This document shows positions 17,874-26,718 of a DNA stretch of 64,000 bases, in pieces. Made by a program: the position numbers and the translations under genes. The notes beneath the pieces are model-generated. The model did not search any database and had not been told where the DNA came from. It saw only the letters and a program-made list of their open reading frames with translations. Numbering within the stretch: position 1 is the stretch's first letter; each line of letters opens with the position of its first letter. The DNA lies in assembly GCA_963731035.1 (NCBI GenBank), contig CAVSUY010000011.1, positions 83,242 through 147,241 on the forward strand. The letters run 5' to 3'. The DNA is from JAANXG01 sp963731035 (GTDB lineage: Bacteria > Pseudomonadota > Gammaproteobacteria > Arenicellales > JAANXG01).

Positions 17874-18001
17874 CGTTCCCGCCGACCTCCATCGTCTTGA
17901 CAGAACGTGGCTGTTGTCGCAGTCTGGAAGATACCCGTGGGGGGGCATGAATCGAATGGGATTGTGTCTTGGGACTTTCCGGACGTGAATCGAGCCACGT
18001 G

Positions 18002-19129
18002 ATGCAAGCAACAATAAGACAAGTCGATGCTTCCACCGAGGGATTGGCGGTAACTTGGCCGGAAGGTGGGGTCGACGTCTATCCCTGGTTTTGGCTGCGC
18101 GATCACGGGGAGGACAGGAACAGTCAGAACGAACAGACCCTGCAGCGCCGGATCGACACCTTCAGTATTGATAGAAACGTCCAGGCCCGATCGGCACGGC
18201 TGAGCGCGGACGGAACTACGGTGTTTCTGGAATGGTCCCCGGAGGAAACGACGCATGTAAGCGCCGACCGACTGGCCGAAAGCGTTGGCCGGGGGCGTTC
18301 CTCGACCGACCGCTGCCTGTGGAAGCACGGCGTATTGCCGGATCCCGTTCCCACCGTCGACTTCGAACAGCTGCAATCGTCGGAGAATGCCGTGCTGGAG
18401 TGGCTCAAGCTGATCCAGCGATGGGGTTTCGCGGTGGTGCACAACACCCCACCCACGGAGGAAGCGACCGTCCGGCTGGCCGAACGGATCGGTCCCGCTC
18501 AAGAGACTATATTCGGCGACTATTGGCGACTTTCCAGTGAAGTCACCGAGCACGACGATACGGCCTATACGAGCCAGTACCTGTCCCCGCACACGGACGC
18601 ATCCTACAGCCATGACGCCCCCGGCCTCCAGATGTTCAACTGCCTGGAATTCGAGGGCAGCGGCGGGGAGAGCGTGCTGGTGGATGGATTTGCAATGGCC
18701 TTGGAAATGGCTGAAGGAAACCCGCAGTGGTATAAGACATTGGCCACGGTGCTGGTACCAGGCCGGTACATCGAGCCGGGCGTGAACCTTCTGGCGGAGA
18801 GGCCGGCATTCCGGATTGACCGGTTCGGGGAACTGGTCCAAATCACGTTCAACAACTACGATCGGGCACCTTTCATCATTCCCCCGGAAGAACTGCATTC
18901 CTTTTATGACGCGTATCGCGAGCTCAACCGCCTGGTCAGCGACGACGCGAACTGGGTCAAGATCCCGCTGCGACCGGGCATGGCATTGATCTTTGACAAC
19001 TGGCGTTGCCTGCACGGCCGGATGGCCTACATCGGAAGACGGACCTTCTACGGCTGCTACCTCAACCGGGGAATCTACGAGAGCCGCTTGAGATCACTGT
19101 GGAATTCCGCAGTGGCCACGGCGGCTTAA
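18002..19129 (+). CDS. Gamma-butyrobetaine dioxygenase-like TauD-family 2OG oxygenase
   Basis: About 375 residues from ATG 18002; a TTG at 17969 would add eleven. The N-terminal part (VYPWFWLRDHGED) is the small domain found in gamma-butyrobetaine and trimethyllysine hydroxylases. The catalytic barrel carries the HxD motif in SPHTDASYSH and the distal His in FDNWRCLHGRMAY, followed by an Arg expected to bind 2-oxoglutarate. Likely reaction: hydroxylation of a trimethylammonium or related amino acid substrate. It is followed by a solute importer pair, supporting a role in catabolism of an imported compound. True carnitine synthesis is not demonstrated. Confidence 0.88.
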   Translation: MQATIRQVDASTEGLAVTWPEGGVDVYPWFWLRDHGEDRNSQNEQTLQRRIDTFSIDRNVQARSARLSADGTTVFLEWSPEETTHVSADRLAESVGRGRSSTDRCLWKHGVLPDPVPTVDFEQLQSSENAVLEWLKLIQRWGFAVVHNTPPTEEATVRLAERIGPAQETIFGDYWRLSSEVTEHDDTAYTSQYLSPHTDASYSHDAPGLQMFNCLEFEGSGGESVLVDGFAMALEMAEGNPQWYKTLATVLVPGRYIEPGVNLLAERPAFRIDRFGELVQITFNNYDRAPFIIPPEELHSFYDAYRELNRLVSDDANWVKIPLRPGMALIFDNWRCLHGRMAYIGRRTFYGCYLNRGIYESRLRSLWNSAVATAA

Positions 19130-19183
19130 GCCTGCGACCTTACATACATAAGCCAACCCTTTAACCACCATCGGAGTAGATCA

Positions 19184-20035
19184 ATGAAACCATCAACCCC
19201 CTTGAGAACCTGGACAACCAGAATCCTGGCAGCGTCGCTGCTGGTGGTAGCGTCCGGCAGCGTTCTCGCCGGACAGACACTGGATCGTGTCATGAAGACG
19301 AAGACTCTGACCATGTCGTCCGATCCGGAGTATCCGCCCCAGTCGTTTCTCAACGACAACAATCAAATGGACGGATTCGATGTCGACGTCGGCAAGGCAA
19401 TCGCCAAACGCATGGGAGTGGAGTTGAAGATCGTGACGCCAGCCTGGGAAGTCATTACCGCCGGCAAGTGGTCCGGCCGCTGGGACATGTCCGTCGGCTC
19501 GATGACGCCCACCAAGAAACGCGCCGAGGTCCTGAACTTCCCGGCCGTCTATTACTATACGCCCGCTTCCTTCGCCGTTCACACGGACAGCAAGATATCT
19601 TCCATTTCGGAACTCAATGGCAAGGTCATAGGAACGTGCGGCGGCTGCACCTACGACGCGTATCTCAATAAGAACCTGACAATAGACGCCGCGGGCGTGC
19701 CGAAATTCGACTACCAGGTGACTCCCGGCGAGATCAAGACCTACGAAACGGATACCAATGCATTCGACGACCTGCGAATCGGCGAGGGCGTCCGTCTCGA
19801 CGCGGTGTTCTCCGCCCTGCCCACCATAAAGGAAGCCATCAAGAACGGATATCCAATGAAGGTAATCGGCGATCCAGCGTTCTACGAGCCTCTTGCCATT
19901 GCGACCGATAAGGGCGATCCGGAGTTCGATGCCAAGATCAAGGAGATCGTCGACGCCATGCACAAGGACGGAACCCTGACCAAGTTGTCCATGAAGTGGT
20001 ACGGGGTTGACCTGACGACCATAAATTCGAACTAA
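19184..20035 (+). CDS. Amino-acid ABC transporter substrate-binding protein (SBP family 3)
   Basis: A 283-residue precursor with an N-terminal signal peptide (basic residues, then ILAASLLVVASGSVLAGQ with a likely AxA-type cleavage). The body has the family signature around FDVDVGKAIAKRMGVELKIV and the domain-crossover segment VIGTCGGCTYDAYL, whose adjacent cysteines are unusual. The start ATG has GGAG seven bases upstream. It is followed immediately by its permease gene. No ATPase gene is adjacent. Ligand unknown; the upstream hydroxylase suggests a betaine-like or amino acid ligand. Confidence 0.93.
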   Translation: MKPSTPLRTWTTRILAASLLVVASGSVLAGQTLDRVMKTKTLTMSSDPEYPPQSFLNDNNQMDGFDVDVGKAIAKRMGVELKIVTPAWEVITAGKWSGRWDMSVGSMTPTKKRAEVLNFPAVYYYTPASFAVHTDSKISSISELNGKVIGTCGGCTYDAYLNKNLTIDAAGVPKFDYQVTPGEIKTYETDTNAFDDLRIGEGVRLDAVFSALPTIKEAIKNGYPMKVIGDPAFYEPLAIATDKGDPEFDAKIKEIVDAMHKDGTLTKLSMKWYGVDLTTINSN

Positions 20036-20039
20036 CGCC

Positions 20040-21095
20040 GTGGCAAACTCCAGCCGGCCTGCCCAGGCCCCGCCTGGGCAGGCTGGGGTAACGCGGCCCT
20101 ATCCAAACTGGCTGAGGACGGCAAAGCCCTCCGTTCCGGAGTTGGTGGTCCTTGTTCTGATCGCCACCCTGTTCACTTGGATGGGGCTGGCGGATACGGC
20201 GGCGGGAAGGCTTCTGTCGCCCCTGATCGGAGCTGTCGAGCCCGGATCCCACGCGGGATTCATTCGTAATCTGGTCACCGGCATCATGCTCGCCGGTGCA
20301 CTGTGGGTGAACGTGGCGCTGCTGCGTCTGCTGCCGTTTCGCTACCAGGTGGCCATTGTCTGGGTCGAGCTCCTGCTGCTGTTCACCGCGTTTATCGACA
20401 GTTTTCACCGCGATCTCAGCGTATGGTTCGAGCGCGGGCGCAGTGGCGAGACCAACCTTGCCTACCTGGTCACGACGGGAGCGGTGACAACCATCTATGT
20501 GTCTCTTGCGTCCATAGCCATTGCCTGTGTCTTCGCCATGTCGGCGGCCCTCGGCAAGCTTTCCAAGTCCGGGCCCGGCTATGCCATATCTACGTTTTAC
20601 ATCTCGTTTTTTCGCGGAACTCCGTTGCTGCTGCAGGTTTACCTGATTTACATCGGCCTGCCGCAACTCGGCCCGGAGTTCGCCATGCGCGCCGTTCCCT
20701 CGGGCATTCTCGCCTTGTCACTTTGTTACGGCGCGTACATGGCCGAGATCTTCCGCGCCGGAATCGAAGGGGTACCCAATGGGCAATGGGAAGCCGCGTT
20801 CGCCCTGGGCCTGTGGCGGGGGATCGTGTTTAGAAAGGTCATCTTCCCCCAGGCCATGCGTCTGATCGTGCCTCCAACCGGGAACCAGTTCATCGCCATG
20901 CTCAAGGACTCCTCGCTCGTATCCGTCATGGGTGTATGGGAGTTGACGAAGACCGCGCAGGTCATTGGCAAACGGGACTTCCGGGTGCTGGAGATGCTCA
21001 TCGCGGCGGCAATCATCTACTGGCTCATGTCGATTTGTTTCGAGATGGTGCAGAACCGGCTCGAGAAGTATTACGAAAAAGGAAGCAAACGCTAG
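20040..21095 (+). CDS. Amino-acid ABC transporter permease, extended form
   Basis: A 351-residue permease starting at GTG 20040, four bases after the binding-protein stop. It is longer than usual: about 130 extra N-terminal residues supply additional hydrophobic segments before the standard domain, as seen in AapQ/GltK-like long permeases. The EAA loop reads EAAFALGLWRGIVFRKVIFP and is followed by LKDSSLVSVMGVWEL. A single permease would have to act as a homodimer. No ATPase is encoded nearby, so the nucleotide-binding partner must come from elsewhere. Confidence 0.92.
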   Translation: MANSSRPAQAPPGQAGVTRPYPNWLRTAKPSVPELVVLVLIATLFTWMGLADTAAGRLLSPLIGAVEPGSHAGFIRNLVTGIMLAGALWVNVALLRLLPFRYQVAIVWVELLLLFTAFIDSFHRDLSVWFERGRSGETNLAYLVTTGAVTTIYVSLASIAIACVFAMSAALGKLSKSGPGYAISTFYISFFRGTPLLLQVYLIYIGLPQLGPEFAMRAVPSGILALSLCYGAYMAEIFRAGIEGVPNGQWEAAFALGLWRGIVFRKVIFPQAMRLIVPPTGNQFIAMLKDSSLVSVMGVWELTKTAQVIGKRDFRVLEMLIAAAIIYWLMSICFEMVQNRLEKYYEKGSKR

Positions 21096-21158
21096 CCGGG
21101 CACCTGCAGCGGGCCCGGCGGTCGCCACGGTACTCCAGCCGGCGTGGGGCCGGCGGCG

Positions 21159-22262
21159 TCAGCCGCGGCGCATGCGCTCGACCCCGAACGCCGTCGCCAG
21201 TTCGTTGTCCATCTCTGAGCCCAGAATCTCGGCGGCGGCGAGCCGGGCGATGCCCGGAGCGCACTGAATCCCGAAGCCTGCCTGCCCGGCCAGCCAGAAG
21301 AAGCCCGGTGCCTCCGGATCGAAGCCGACCACCGGGTACTCGTCCGGCGCGATCGAACGCAAGCCCGCCCAACTGCGTATGACGCGCCGGACCTCGAAGC
21401 CGGTGTCCTCGCTGAAGCGGTGCAGGCCCTCGGCGATGATCATGTCATCGGCGAAAGCATCGTGGGGCGGCACCGGATCCTCGTCGGCCGGAGACACCAA
21501 AAGGCTCGTTTGCTCGGTTTTGGCGTACCATCTCAGAGGCACGGTCACCGTGAAAGGCGCGGCGGTCCGGTTTTCAAGAGCCGGAGGCAGAGGCAATACC
21601 GCAACGCTGCGGCGGCAGGAATCGAGTTCGACGGGCCGCAGCCCTGCCAACTCGGCGGTTCGGTTCGCCCAGACCCCGGTAGCGTTGACCAGCGTGGTGC
21701 ACTGGATCCTGCCGTTTCCGGTTGTCACGGTCCATGCACCGTCCTTGCGCTCGATCCCGGTTACGAGGCTCGCGAATTGCACTGCCGCTCCGTGCTTACG
21801 CGCCTTGCGCAGGGAACCCTGAATGAGGGCTTCGACATCGATGTCATGCACATCCGGCTCGAGGGAAGCATGGAGAATCCTGTCCGCGTTCAGGAGCGGA
21901 AAGCACTCTACCGCTTCCGCGGGGCTGAGAGCCCTGATGCCCGGTACATCGCCGGTGACCGCCTGATGCTGTACCGCGCCCCCTTCCAGCACCACCCGCA
22001 GCAGGCCGCGCTGGCTGAGCAGCGGCGCGGGGAAGAACTCCGGGTCGGGCTGGTCGTAGAACACCCGGCTGTGGGTCGTCAGGCGGCGGAGGAGCCCGTG
22101 GCCGTAGCTCGGCACGAACACCGCGGCGGAACGGCCGCTGGCGTGGTAGCCCGCCTGTTTCTCCGCCTCGACGACAATCACCTGCGTCTCCCCCGCGAGC
22201 TCCGCCGCAAGCGTCGCTCCGGCGGCGCCGGCTCCGACGATGACGATATCGGCTGTCTTCAT
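21159..22262 (-). CDS. FAD-dependent oxidoreductase of the DAO/glycine oxidase type
   Basis: A 367-residue flavoprotein from ATG 22262, chosen because the nucleotide-binding motif starts at once (IVIVGAGAAGATLAAELAG then VIVVEAEKQ). The DAO signature appears as TLVNATGVWANRTAELAG, and the C-terminal GLRSIAPDEYPVVGFD, then FWLAGQAGFGIQ, is typical of D-amino-acid-dehydrogenase-like enzymes. Likely oxidises the C-N bond of a D- or N-substituted amino acid. It is convergent with the importer at 19184-21095, and a second flavoprotein of this superfamily lies at 3756. Confidence 0.9.
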   Translation of the reverse strand: MKTADIVIVGAGAAGATLAAELAGETQVIVVEAEKQAGYHASGRSAAVFVPSYGHGLLRRLTTHSRVFYDQPDPEFFPAPLLSQRGLLRVVLEGGAVQHQAVTGDVPGIRALSPAEAVECFPLLNADRILHASLEPDVHDIDVEALIQGSLRKARKHGAAVQFASLVTGIERKDGAWTVTTGNGRIQCTTLVNATGVWANRTAELAGLRPVELDSCRRSVAVLPLPPALENRTAAPFTVTVPLRWYAKTEQTSLLVSPADEDPVPPHDAFADDMIIAEGLHRFSEDTGFEVRRVIRSWAGLRSIAPDEYPVVGFDPEAPGFFWLAGQAGFGIQCAPGIARLAAAEILGSEMDNELATAFGVERMRRG

Positions 22263-22521
22263 ACGCTTACTGGATGGGCAAAGGTATCGGAGGCGAGTCG
22301 GTGAAGAGTAGCACGCTCGCCGGTGGCTCCCGTATTCACCCCGGGACAGTCCGTGTGAACAGCCGGCGCCCATCGGGGCAAGCGACCCCCATCATGATCG
22401 ACATGGGTTGAATCAAGGAAACGGCCGGTTGGGCTTGCCTACACCCAGCACAGGTCATATATTCCGCGTTGTTGGATCTGATAGATCGCTAAGACATCCA
22501 CGCAATGACAGGTATCTCACC

Positions 22522-23496
22522 ATGAAACGGACAGCCACCCTTCTTATTCTCTCGTTCGTTGCCGTCACCTGCTGGACTGGAGTCCGAGCCGATGATGAAA
22601 GTCAGCAGATGAACAAGACCCAAAGCAACCTGTATCTCGGGATCGGCGCCACTTCACTGGCTCTGGACGGGGACCGGGTGCCGGGCGTCCCGACAACCTC
22701 GCCGGGTCACACGTCCAAGATCGGCAGTCTGATCCTCGGGTACCAGTTCGACGACTTGTGGTCTGCCGATGTGAGTCTGGGAACCGATATGAGCGACAAC
22801 GTCAATCTCGATGTTTTCACCGTCAACGGCTACAGATACTTCGGGTCCAGCAACTGGCGGCCGTACGTATCGGCCGGCGCCAGCAGCTTCAACAACATAG
22901 ACGGAGCCCGGGATGACAATACGCAGCAACTCCAGGCGGGAATCGGCTTTTCCGGCGGCCTGAACCGGAACCTCGAGCTGCGGCTCGGCTATCAGCGTTA
23001 CTTCGCAATCAGTGGAGAGAATTACCAGGACAACGCGTTCGGCGCCATGCTGGCCTGGCATTTCAGGCAACCCGAGGCCACTCCCGTATCCCAGCCCGCA
23101 CCGCAAGCGGAATCCGTGCCGGCAACCAAGGAGGTCGTCGAAACGATAGAACTTAAGGTCCTGTTCGATTTCGACAAGTCGGTGATCAAGTCGGCCTACG
23201 AGCCGCAGTTCCAGGACATGGCCAAGGCCCTGAGGGCGAATCCCGACGTCTCCATTACGATCGAGGGCCACACCGACTCGATCGGCACCGACGAGTACAA
23301 CCAGGGACTGTCGGAGCGCAGAGCCAACGCGGTGAAGCAGAAGCTGGTAAACGACTACGGCATCTCCCCCGATCGGCTCGACATCAAGGGCTATGGGGAG
23401 AGCCGTCCGGTAGCCGACAATTCAACGCCGGCCGGCCGGCAGAAGAATCGGCGGTCCATCGCGGTAATCATGCAGACCCGCACCGTCACCGAATAA
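22522..23496 (+). CDS. OmpA-family outer-membrane protein
   Basis: A 324-residue protein from ATG 22522; the upstream in-frame extension lacks sense. A signal peptide (KRTATLLILSFVAVTCWTGV, then RADD) precedes an eight-stranded barrel-like region to about residue 200 with alternating hydrophobics and aromatic strand ends (AMLAWHF). A Pro/Gln-rich linker leads to a C-terminal OmpA domain: VLFDFDKSVIKSAYEP, IEGHTDSIGTDEYN and LSERRANAVKQKL, which binds peptidoglycan. Role: structural tether between outer membrane and cell wall. REP-like repeats follow its stop. Confidence 0.93.
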   Translation: MKRTATLLILSFVAVTCWTGVRADDESQQMNKTQSNLYLGIGATSLALDGDRVPGVPTTSPGHTSKIGSLILGYQFDDLWSADVSLGTDMSDNVNLDVFTVNGYRYFGSSNWRPYVSAGASSFNNIDGARDDNTQQLQAGIGFSGGLNRNLELRLGYQRYFAISGENYQDNAFGAMLAWHFRQPEATPVSQPAPQAESVPATKEVVETIELKVLFDFDKSVIKSAYEPQFQDMAKALRANPDVSITIEGHTDSIGTDEYNQGLSERRANAVKQKLVNDYGISPDRLDIKGYGESRPVADNSTPAGRQKNRRSIAVIMQTRTVTE

Positions 23497-23500
23497 ATGC

Positions 23501-23577
23501 CGCGATCGCTCCTGCAATCCAAGGGCCAATGCCGTGCGAACCACGAATTGTAGGAGCGACTTCAGTCGCGATTGCGC
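23501..23577. repeat. REP-type inverted repeat pair
   Basis: The segment 23541-23577 contains GTAGGAGCGACTTCAGTCGC, a hairpin, and is nearly identical over 37 bases to 53111-53147. A partial inverted copy (CGCGATCGCTCCTGCAAT) lies at 23501-23518. The unit sits between the convergent OmpA and tctA genes, where REP elements usually occur. The two internal differences from the 53 kb copy fall at paired positions. Confidence 0.85.
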
Positions 23578-23638
23578 GGATGATCGGGGTTGAAACCGCT
23601 TCCGCAATCGGCCTTGAACGCTTTGCAGATCACCATCG

Positions 23639-25154
23639 TCATTGCGAGGTGGCGGCGCGCGCCTTGAGCCCCGGTACGATCCCAAGCCGCCACACGCTGA
23701 CCGCCGCCAGCCCCAGGAGCACCAGCGCAATCGGGTAGTGCAGAATCGCCAGGGGATCGCCGTTGATCAGTACCAGGCTCTGGGACATCGAGATCTCGAA
23801 CCTGGGCCCGAGGAAGAAAGCGATGATGAAGATCACCACCGAAAGGCCGAAAGCCGTCATCAGGTAGCCGACCCCGGCGAACACCAGCATGATCGCCACG
23901 CCGAACAAGCCGCCCGTGGACAGTGAGACGCCGACGATGCACAGCAGCAGCGCCGAGGAGAAGATGATCGACTCGGGCGCCCTGACCACCCGGGTCCAGA
24001 TTCTCAGGCCCAGGTGGCCCACCAGCAGGTTCACGCCGTTCGCCATGACCATGGCGCCGAACAGGCTGTAGATCAGGCGTCCCTGCTGCTCGAAGAGCAA
24101 GGGACCCGGCTCGATGCCCTGGATCATCAAGGCGCTGATGATCAGCGCCGCGCTCACGCTGCCGGGGATGCCGAGAGTGAGCAGCGGTATCAGGTTGGCG
24201 CCCACCACCGCGGAATTCGCGGACTCGGCGGCCGCAATGCCGTGAAGATTGCCTTTCCCAAAGCTGTCCGGATCGTCCGAAGCGCGCTTGGCCGATGCGT
24301 AGGACATGAACGCCGCCGCGGTGGAGCCGATGCCCGGCATCGCGCCCAGGAACGTGCCGATGAGGGCCCCTCGCGCTATGGTGAACCGGCAGTCCCAGTA
24401 CTCCGCGAAGCTGATCCGGCGGTCGGCGGGGTCATCCGATTGCGGACCCTCGATGGCCGCCTTCGGCCTGCCCTCAATGGCGGCCAGGCGCCGCAGAATC
24501 TCGGCGACCGCCAGCATGCCGATGGCCACCGGCGCCAGCGGCAGGCCGTCATAAAGCTGGAACCAGCCGAAGATCAACCGCGGTGTGGCATGCTGAGGAT
24601 CGAGCCCCACCGTTGCGCACAACAGACCCAGGGCCATGGCGATGATCCCCTTCCACAGCGAGTCCCCGATCAGGCCCGCGATCACCGAGAAGGCAAAGAT
24701 CATCAAAGCACAGATCTCCACCGGTCCCATACGAAGCGCCACCACCGCGATCGGGGCGGAGACGGTGATCAGAACGATGTCGCTGAACGTGTCGCCCGTG
24801 ACGGAGGCATACAGCGCCATCTTGGTGGCCTTGAGAGGCTTTCCGCTCCGGGCCAGGGGGTGACCGTCGAAGGCGGTGGCGGCGGCGTCGGGAGTGCCGG
24901 GCGTGTTGATCAGCACCGCGGGCACCGCGCCCCCCACCAGCCCTCCCTTGTTGACGCCGACGAGAAAGGCAATCGCCGGCAACGGATTCAGAACGAAACG
25001 TAAAGGGAATGGCGATGGCCATCGCCATGACCGGACCTATGCCGGGGACCGCGCCGACGAACTGGCCAGTCATCACTCCCGCCACCACGAAAAGGAAGTT
25101 GACGGGGCTCAGGGCATCCCCGATCCCGGCAAGAACGGTGTGGAGCTCAACCAT
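23639..25154 (-). pseudogene. tctA: Tripartite tricarboxylate transporter large permease TctA, frameshifted
   Basis: The N-terminal 50 or so residues are read from ATG 25154 (VELHTVLAGIGDALSPVNF, GAVPGIGPVMAMAIAIPFTF) and the remaining about 450 from a second frame (NPLPAIAFLVGVNKGGLVGG onwards to 23639). The frames join at about 24990-25000, where one extra T after FTFR-encoding codons would explain the shift; removing it gives the normal family sequence FTFRLNPLPAIAF. TctA is the 12-helix subunit of a sodium- or proton-driven tricarboxylate importer. As written the gene is split, so it is either a sequencing error or a recent inactivation. It follows tctC and tctB. Confidence 0.85.
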
Positions 25155-25166
25155 GTTCGATGGTGA

Positions 25167-25583
25167 TCATGGCAGTGGTCGACCGAGAAGCACCGGCACC
25201 GCCAGCCAGATCATGAAAGGTATTCCGGCCACGCCCAGGACCAACCACAGGGCTCGTCTCTCGCCCATCAGCATCATCAGCAGCAATGCCAACGGCGGCG
25301 CCACCGCCTCGAAGCCGAACAGGCTGATCAGATAGACGCCGGCGCAGACCAGGCCAAGATAGAGCGCCGCCTTGGCGGCCTTGCGCCATTCGAACGTCAC
25401 CGTCCCGCGTGGGCGAAGAGCCAGGACCAGGCCCGATACCGCGATCACGATCGCCATTGCATCCGGCAGCGTCTGCGGGCGCATCCAACCGTAGTCGACG
25501 ACCTCCGTCTGCCGGGGGATGAGAACAAAAAACAGAAGCAGGCCGAAGACCGCGAAAAACCAGCCCAACAAACGGTTCGTCAT
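25167..25583 (-). CDS. tctB: Tripartite tricarboxylate transporter small permease TctB
   Basis: A 138-residue inner-membrane protein from ATG 25583 with four hydrophobic segments (for example LLGWFFAVFGLLLFFVLI and AALYLGLVCAGVYLISLFG). Length, topology and the position between tctC and tctA identify the small subunit of the TTT family. It is needed for transport but is poorly conserved in sequence, so the call relies partly on context. The stop lies 12 bases before the tctA start, so the two are probably co-translated. Confidence 0.88.
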   Translation of the reverse strand: MTNRLLGWFFAVFGLLLFFVLIPRQTEVVDYGWMRPQTLPDAMAIVIAVSGLVLALRPRGTVTFEWRKAAKAALYLGLVCAGVYLISLFGFEAVAPPLALLLMMLMGERRALWLVLGVAGIPFMIWLAVPVLLGRPLP

Positions 25584-25655
25584 GCGGCGACTGCTCGCGC
25601 TGGTGAGAAAGGAATGGGAACGCCGCCCACACGGGCGGCGCGCCGTCAAATGATA

Positions 25656-26603
25656 CTACTTGCCGAACAGAGCTTTGACTCCGCCCATGCCGTCGTCAAA
25701 CATCTGCTTCGTTCCGTCCGGGCCCAGGTTCTTCGGTTGAGTCGAGAGCGTGTTGGAGACAATCTTCTTCACCTCATTCGTCTTCAATGCCTTGTCCAGG
25801 GCATCGGCGAGCGCCTGCTTCGCGTCATCCGGAAGACCCGCCGGCGCCGCGAGATAGAACCACGGATCCGAGAACAAATCGTAGCCCTGTTCCTGCAGCG
25901 TCTTCACATTGGATGCATAGTCCTGCCGGGTGCTGTTGGCGCTGGCCAGCATCTTGACATCGCCCTTCTCCAGATAAGGAATATGGGCGCCCGCCGAAAA
26001 CGAGGCGGCGACCTGCCCGCCCAGCAGGAACTGGAGCATCTCCGCAGAGCTCTTGGTGGAGATCAGCTTGAAGCCCGCATTCTCCTGTTTGTCGATGGCC
26101 CTCAGAATCATTTCCTGGGGCTTGGCATCGAAGGCGATCGCGGCACCGTCGTTTTTCTTGGACCAGGCCACCAGCTCATTCATGTTGTTGTAGGGCGCAT
26201 CGCTCTTGGCGATGATGACCAGCGGCGCCCGTGCCACAGTTGCAAGATAGTCGAAGCTGTCGAGATTGAACGGCAGCTTGTCGCCGCGCAGCACCAGGTT
26301 GATCATGACCGGCATGTTGACGCCCATCCCGATGACCTGTCCGTTCGGCGGCATAGCGGCCATTTCGGTGAACATCGCGATACCGCCGCCGCCGGGCTTG
26401 TTCTCGGCAATCACCTGCCATCCGGTCTGGTCTTCCAAAGCCTTGGCGATGACGCGGCCGATGGTATCCGTCTCGCCGCCGGCGCCGAATCCGATCTCCA
26501 GCTTGAGCGGCCCCTGCGGCTCCCAGGCCGCTGCTGTGCCGATCATCGCGACGCACAGGATGAATGCAGCGGCGGCGTTCATGAGAAATAATCTGAGTTT
26601 CAT
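25656..26603 (-). CDS. tctC: Tripartite tricarboxylate transporter substrate-binding protein TctC
   Basis: A 315-residue periplasmic binding protein of the Bug/TctC family. The start at ATG 26603 has AAAGGGG just upstream and opens a signal peptide (MKLRLFLMNAAAAFIL to TAAAW). The mature part shows the family's GGETDTIGRVIAKALEDQTG, then VIAENKPGGGG, the carboxylate-binding loop. Substrate probably a di- or tricarboxylate, though Bug proteins are diverse. It is the first gene of a tctCBA operon whose tctA is frameshifted. Confidence 0.92.
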   Translation of the reverse strand: MKLRLFLMNAAAAFILCVAMIGTAAAWEPQGPLKLEIGFGAGGETDTIGRVIAKALEDQTGWQVIAENKPGGGGIAMFTEMAAMPPNGQVIGMGVNMPVMINLVLRGDKLPFNLDSFDYLATVARAPLVIIAKSDAPYNNMNELVAWSKKNDGAAIAFDAKPQEMILRAIDKQENAGFKLISTKSSAEMLQFLLGGQVAASFSAGAHIPYLEKGDVKMLASANSTRQDYASNVKTLQEQGYDLFSDPWFYLAAPAGLPDDAKQALADALDKALKTNEVKKIVSNTLSTQPKNLGPDGTKQMFDDGMGGVKALFGK

Positions 26604-26718
26604 GGGGTTCCCCTTTGGGTTCATATTTCTAGTTGTATGGGCCATTGTAGCGCATCCCCCGGCCAGAATAAGCCGCTCGTCTTCCGAAGGGCGGGACTCT
26701 CGAACACGCCGATCGCTA

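Noticed and set aside
17858..19015. A 385-residue minus-strand open frame
   Set aside because: It is antisense to the butyrobetaine-dioxygenase-like gene, which has intact iron-binding motifs.
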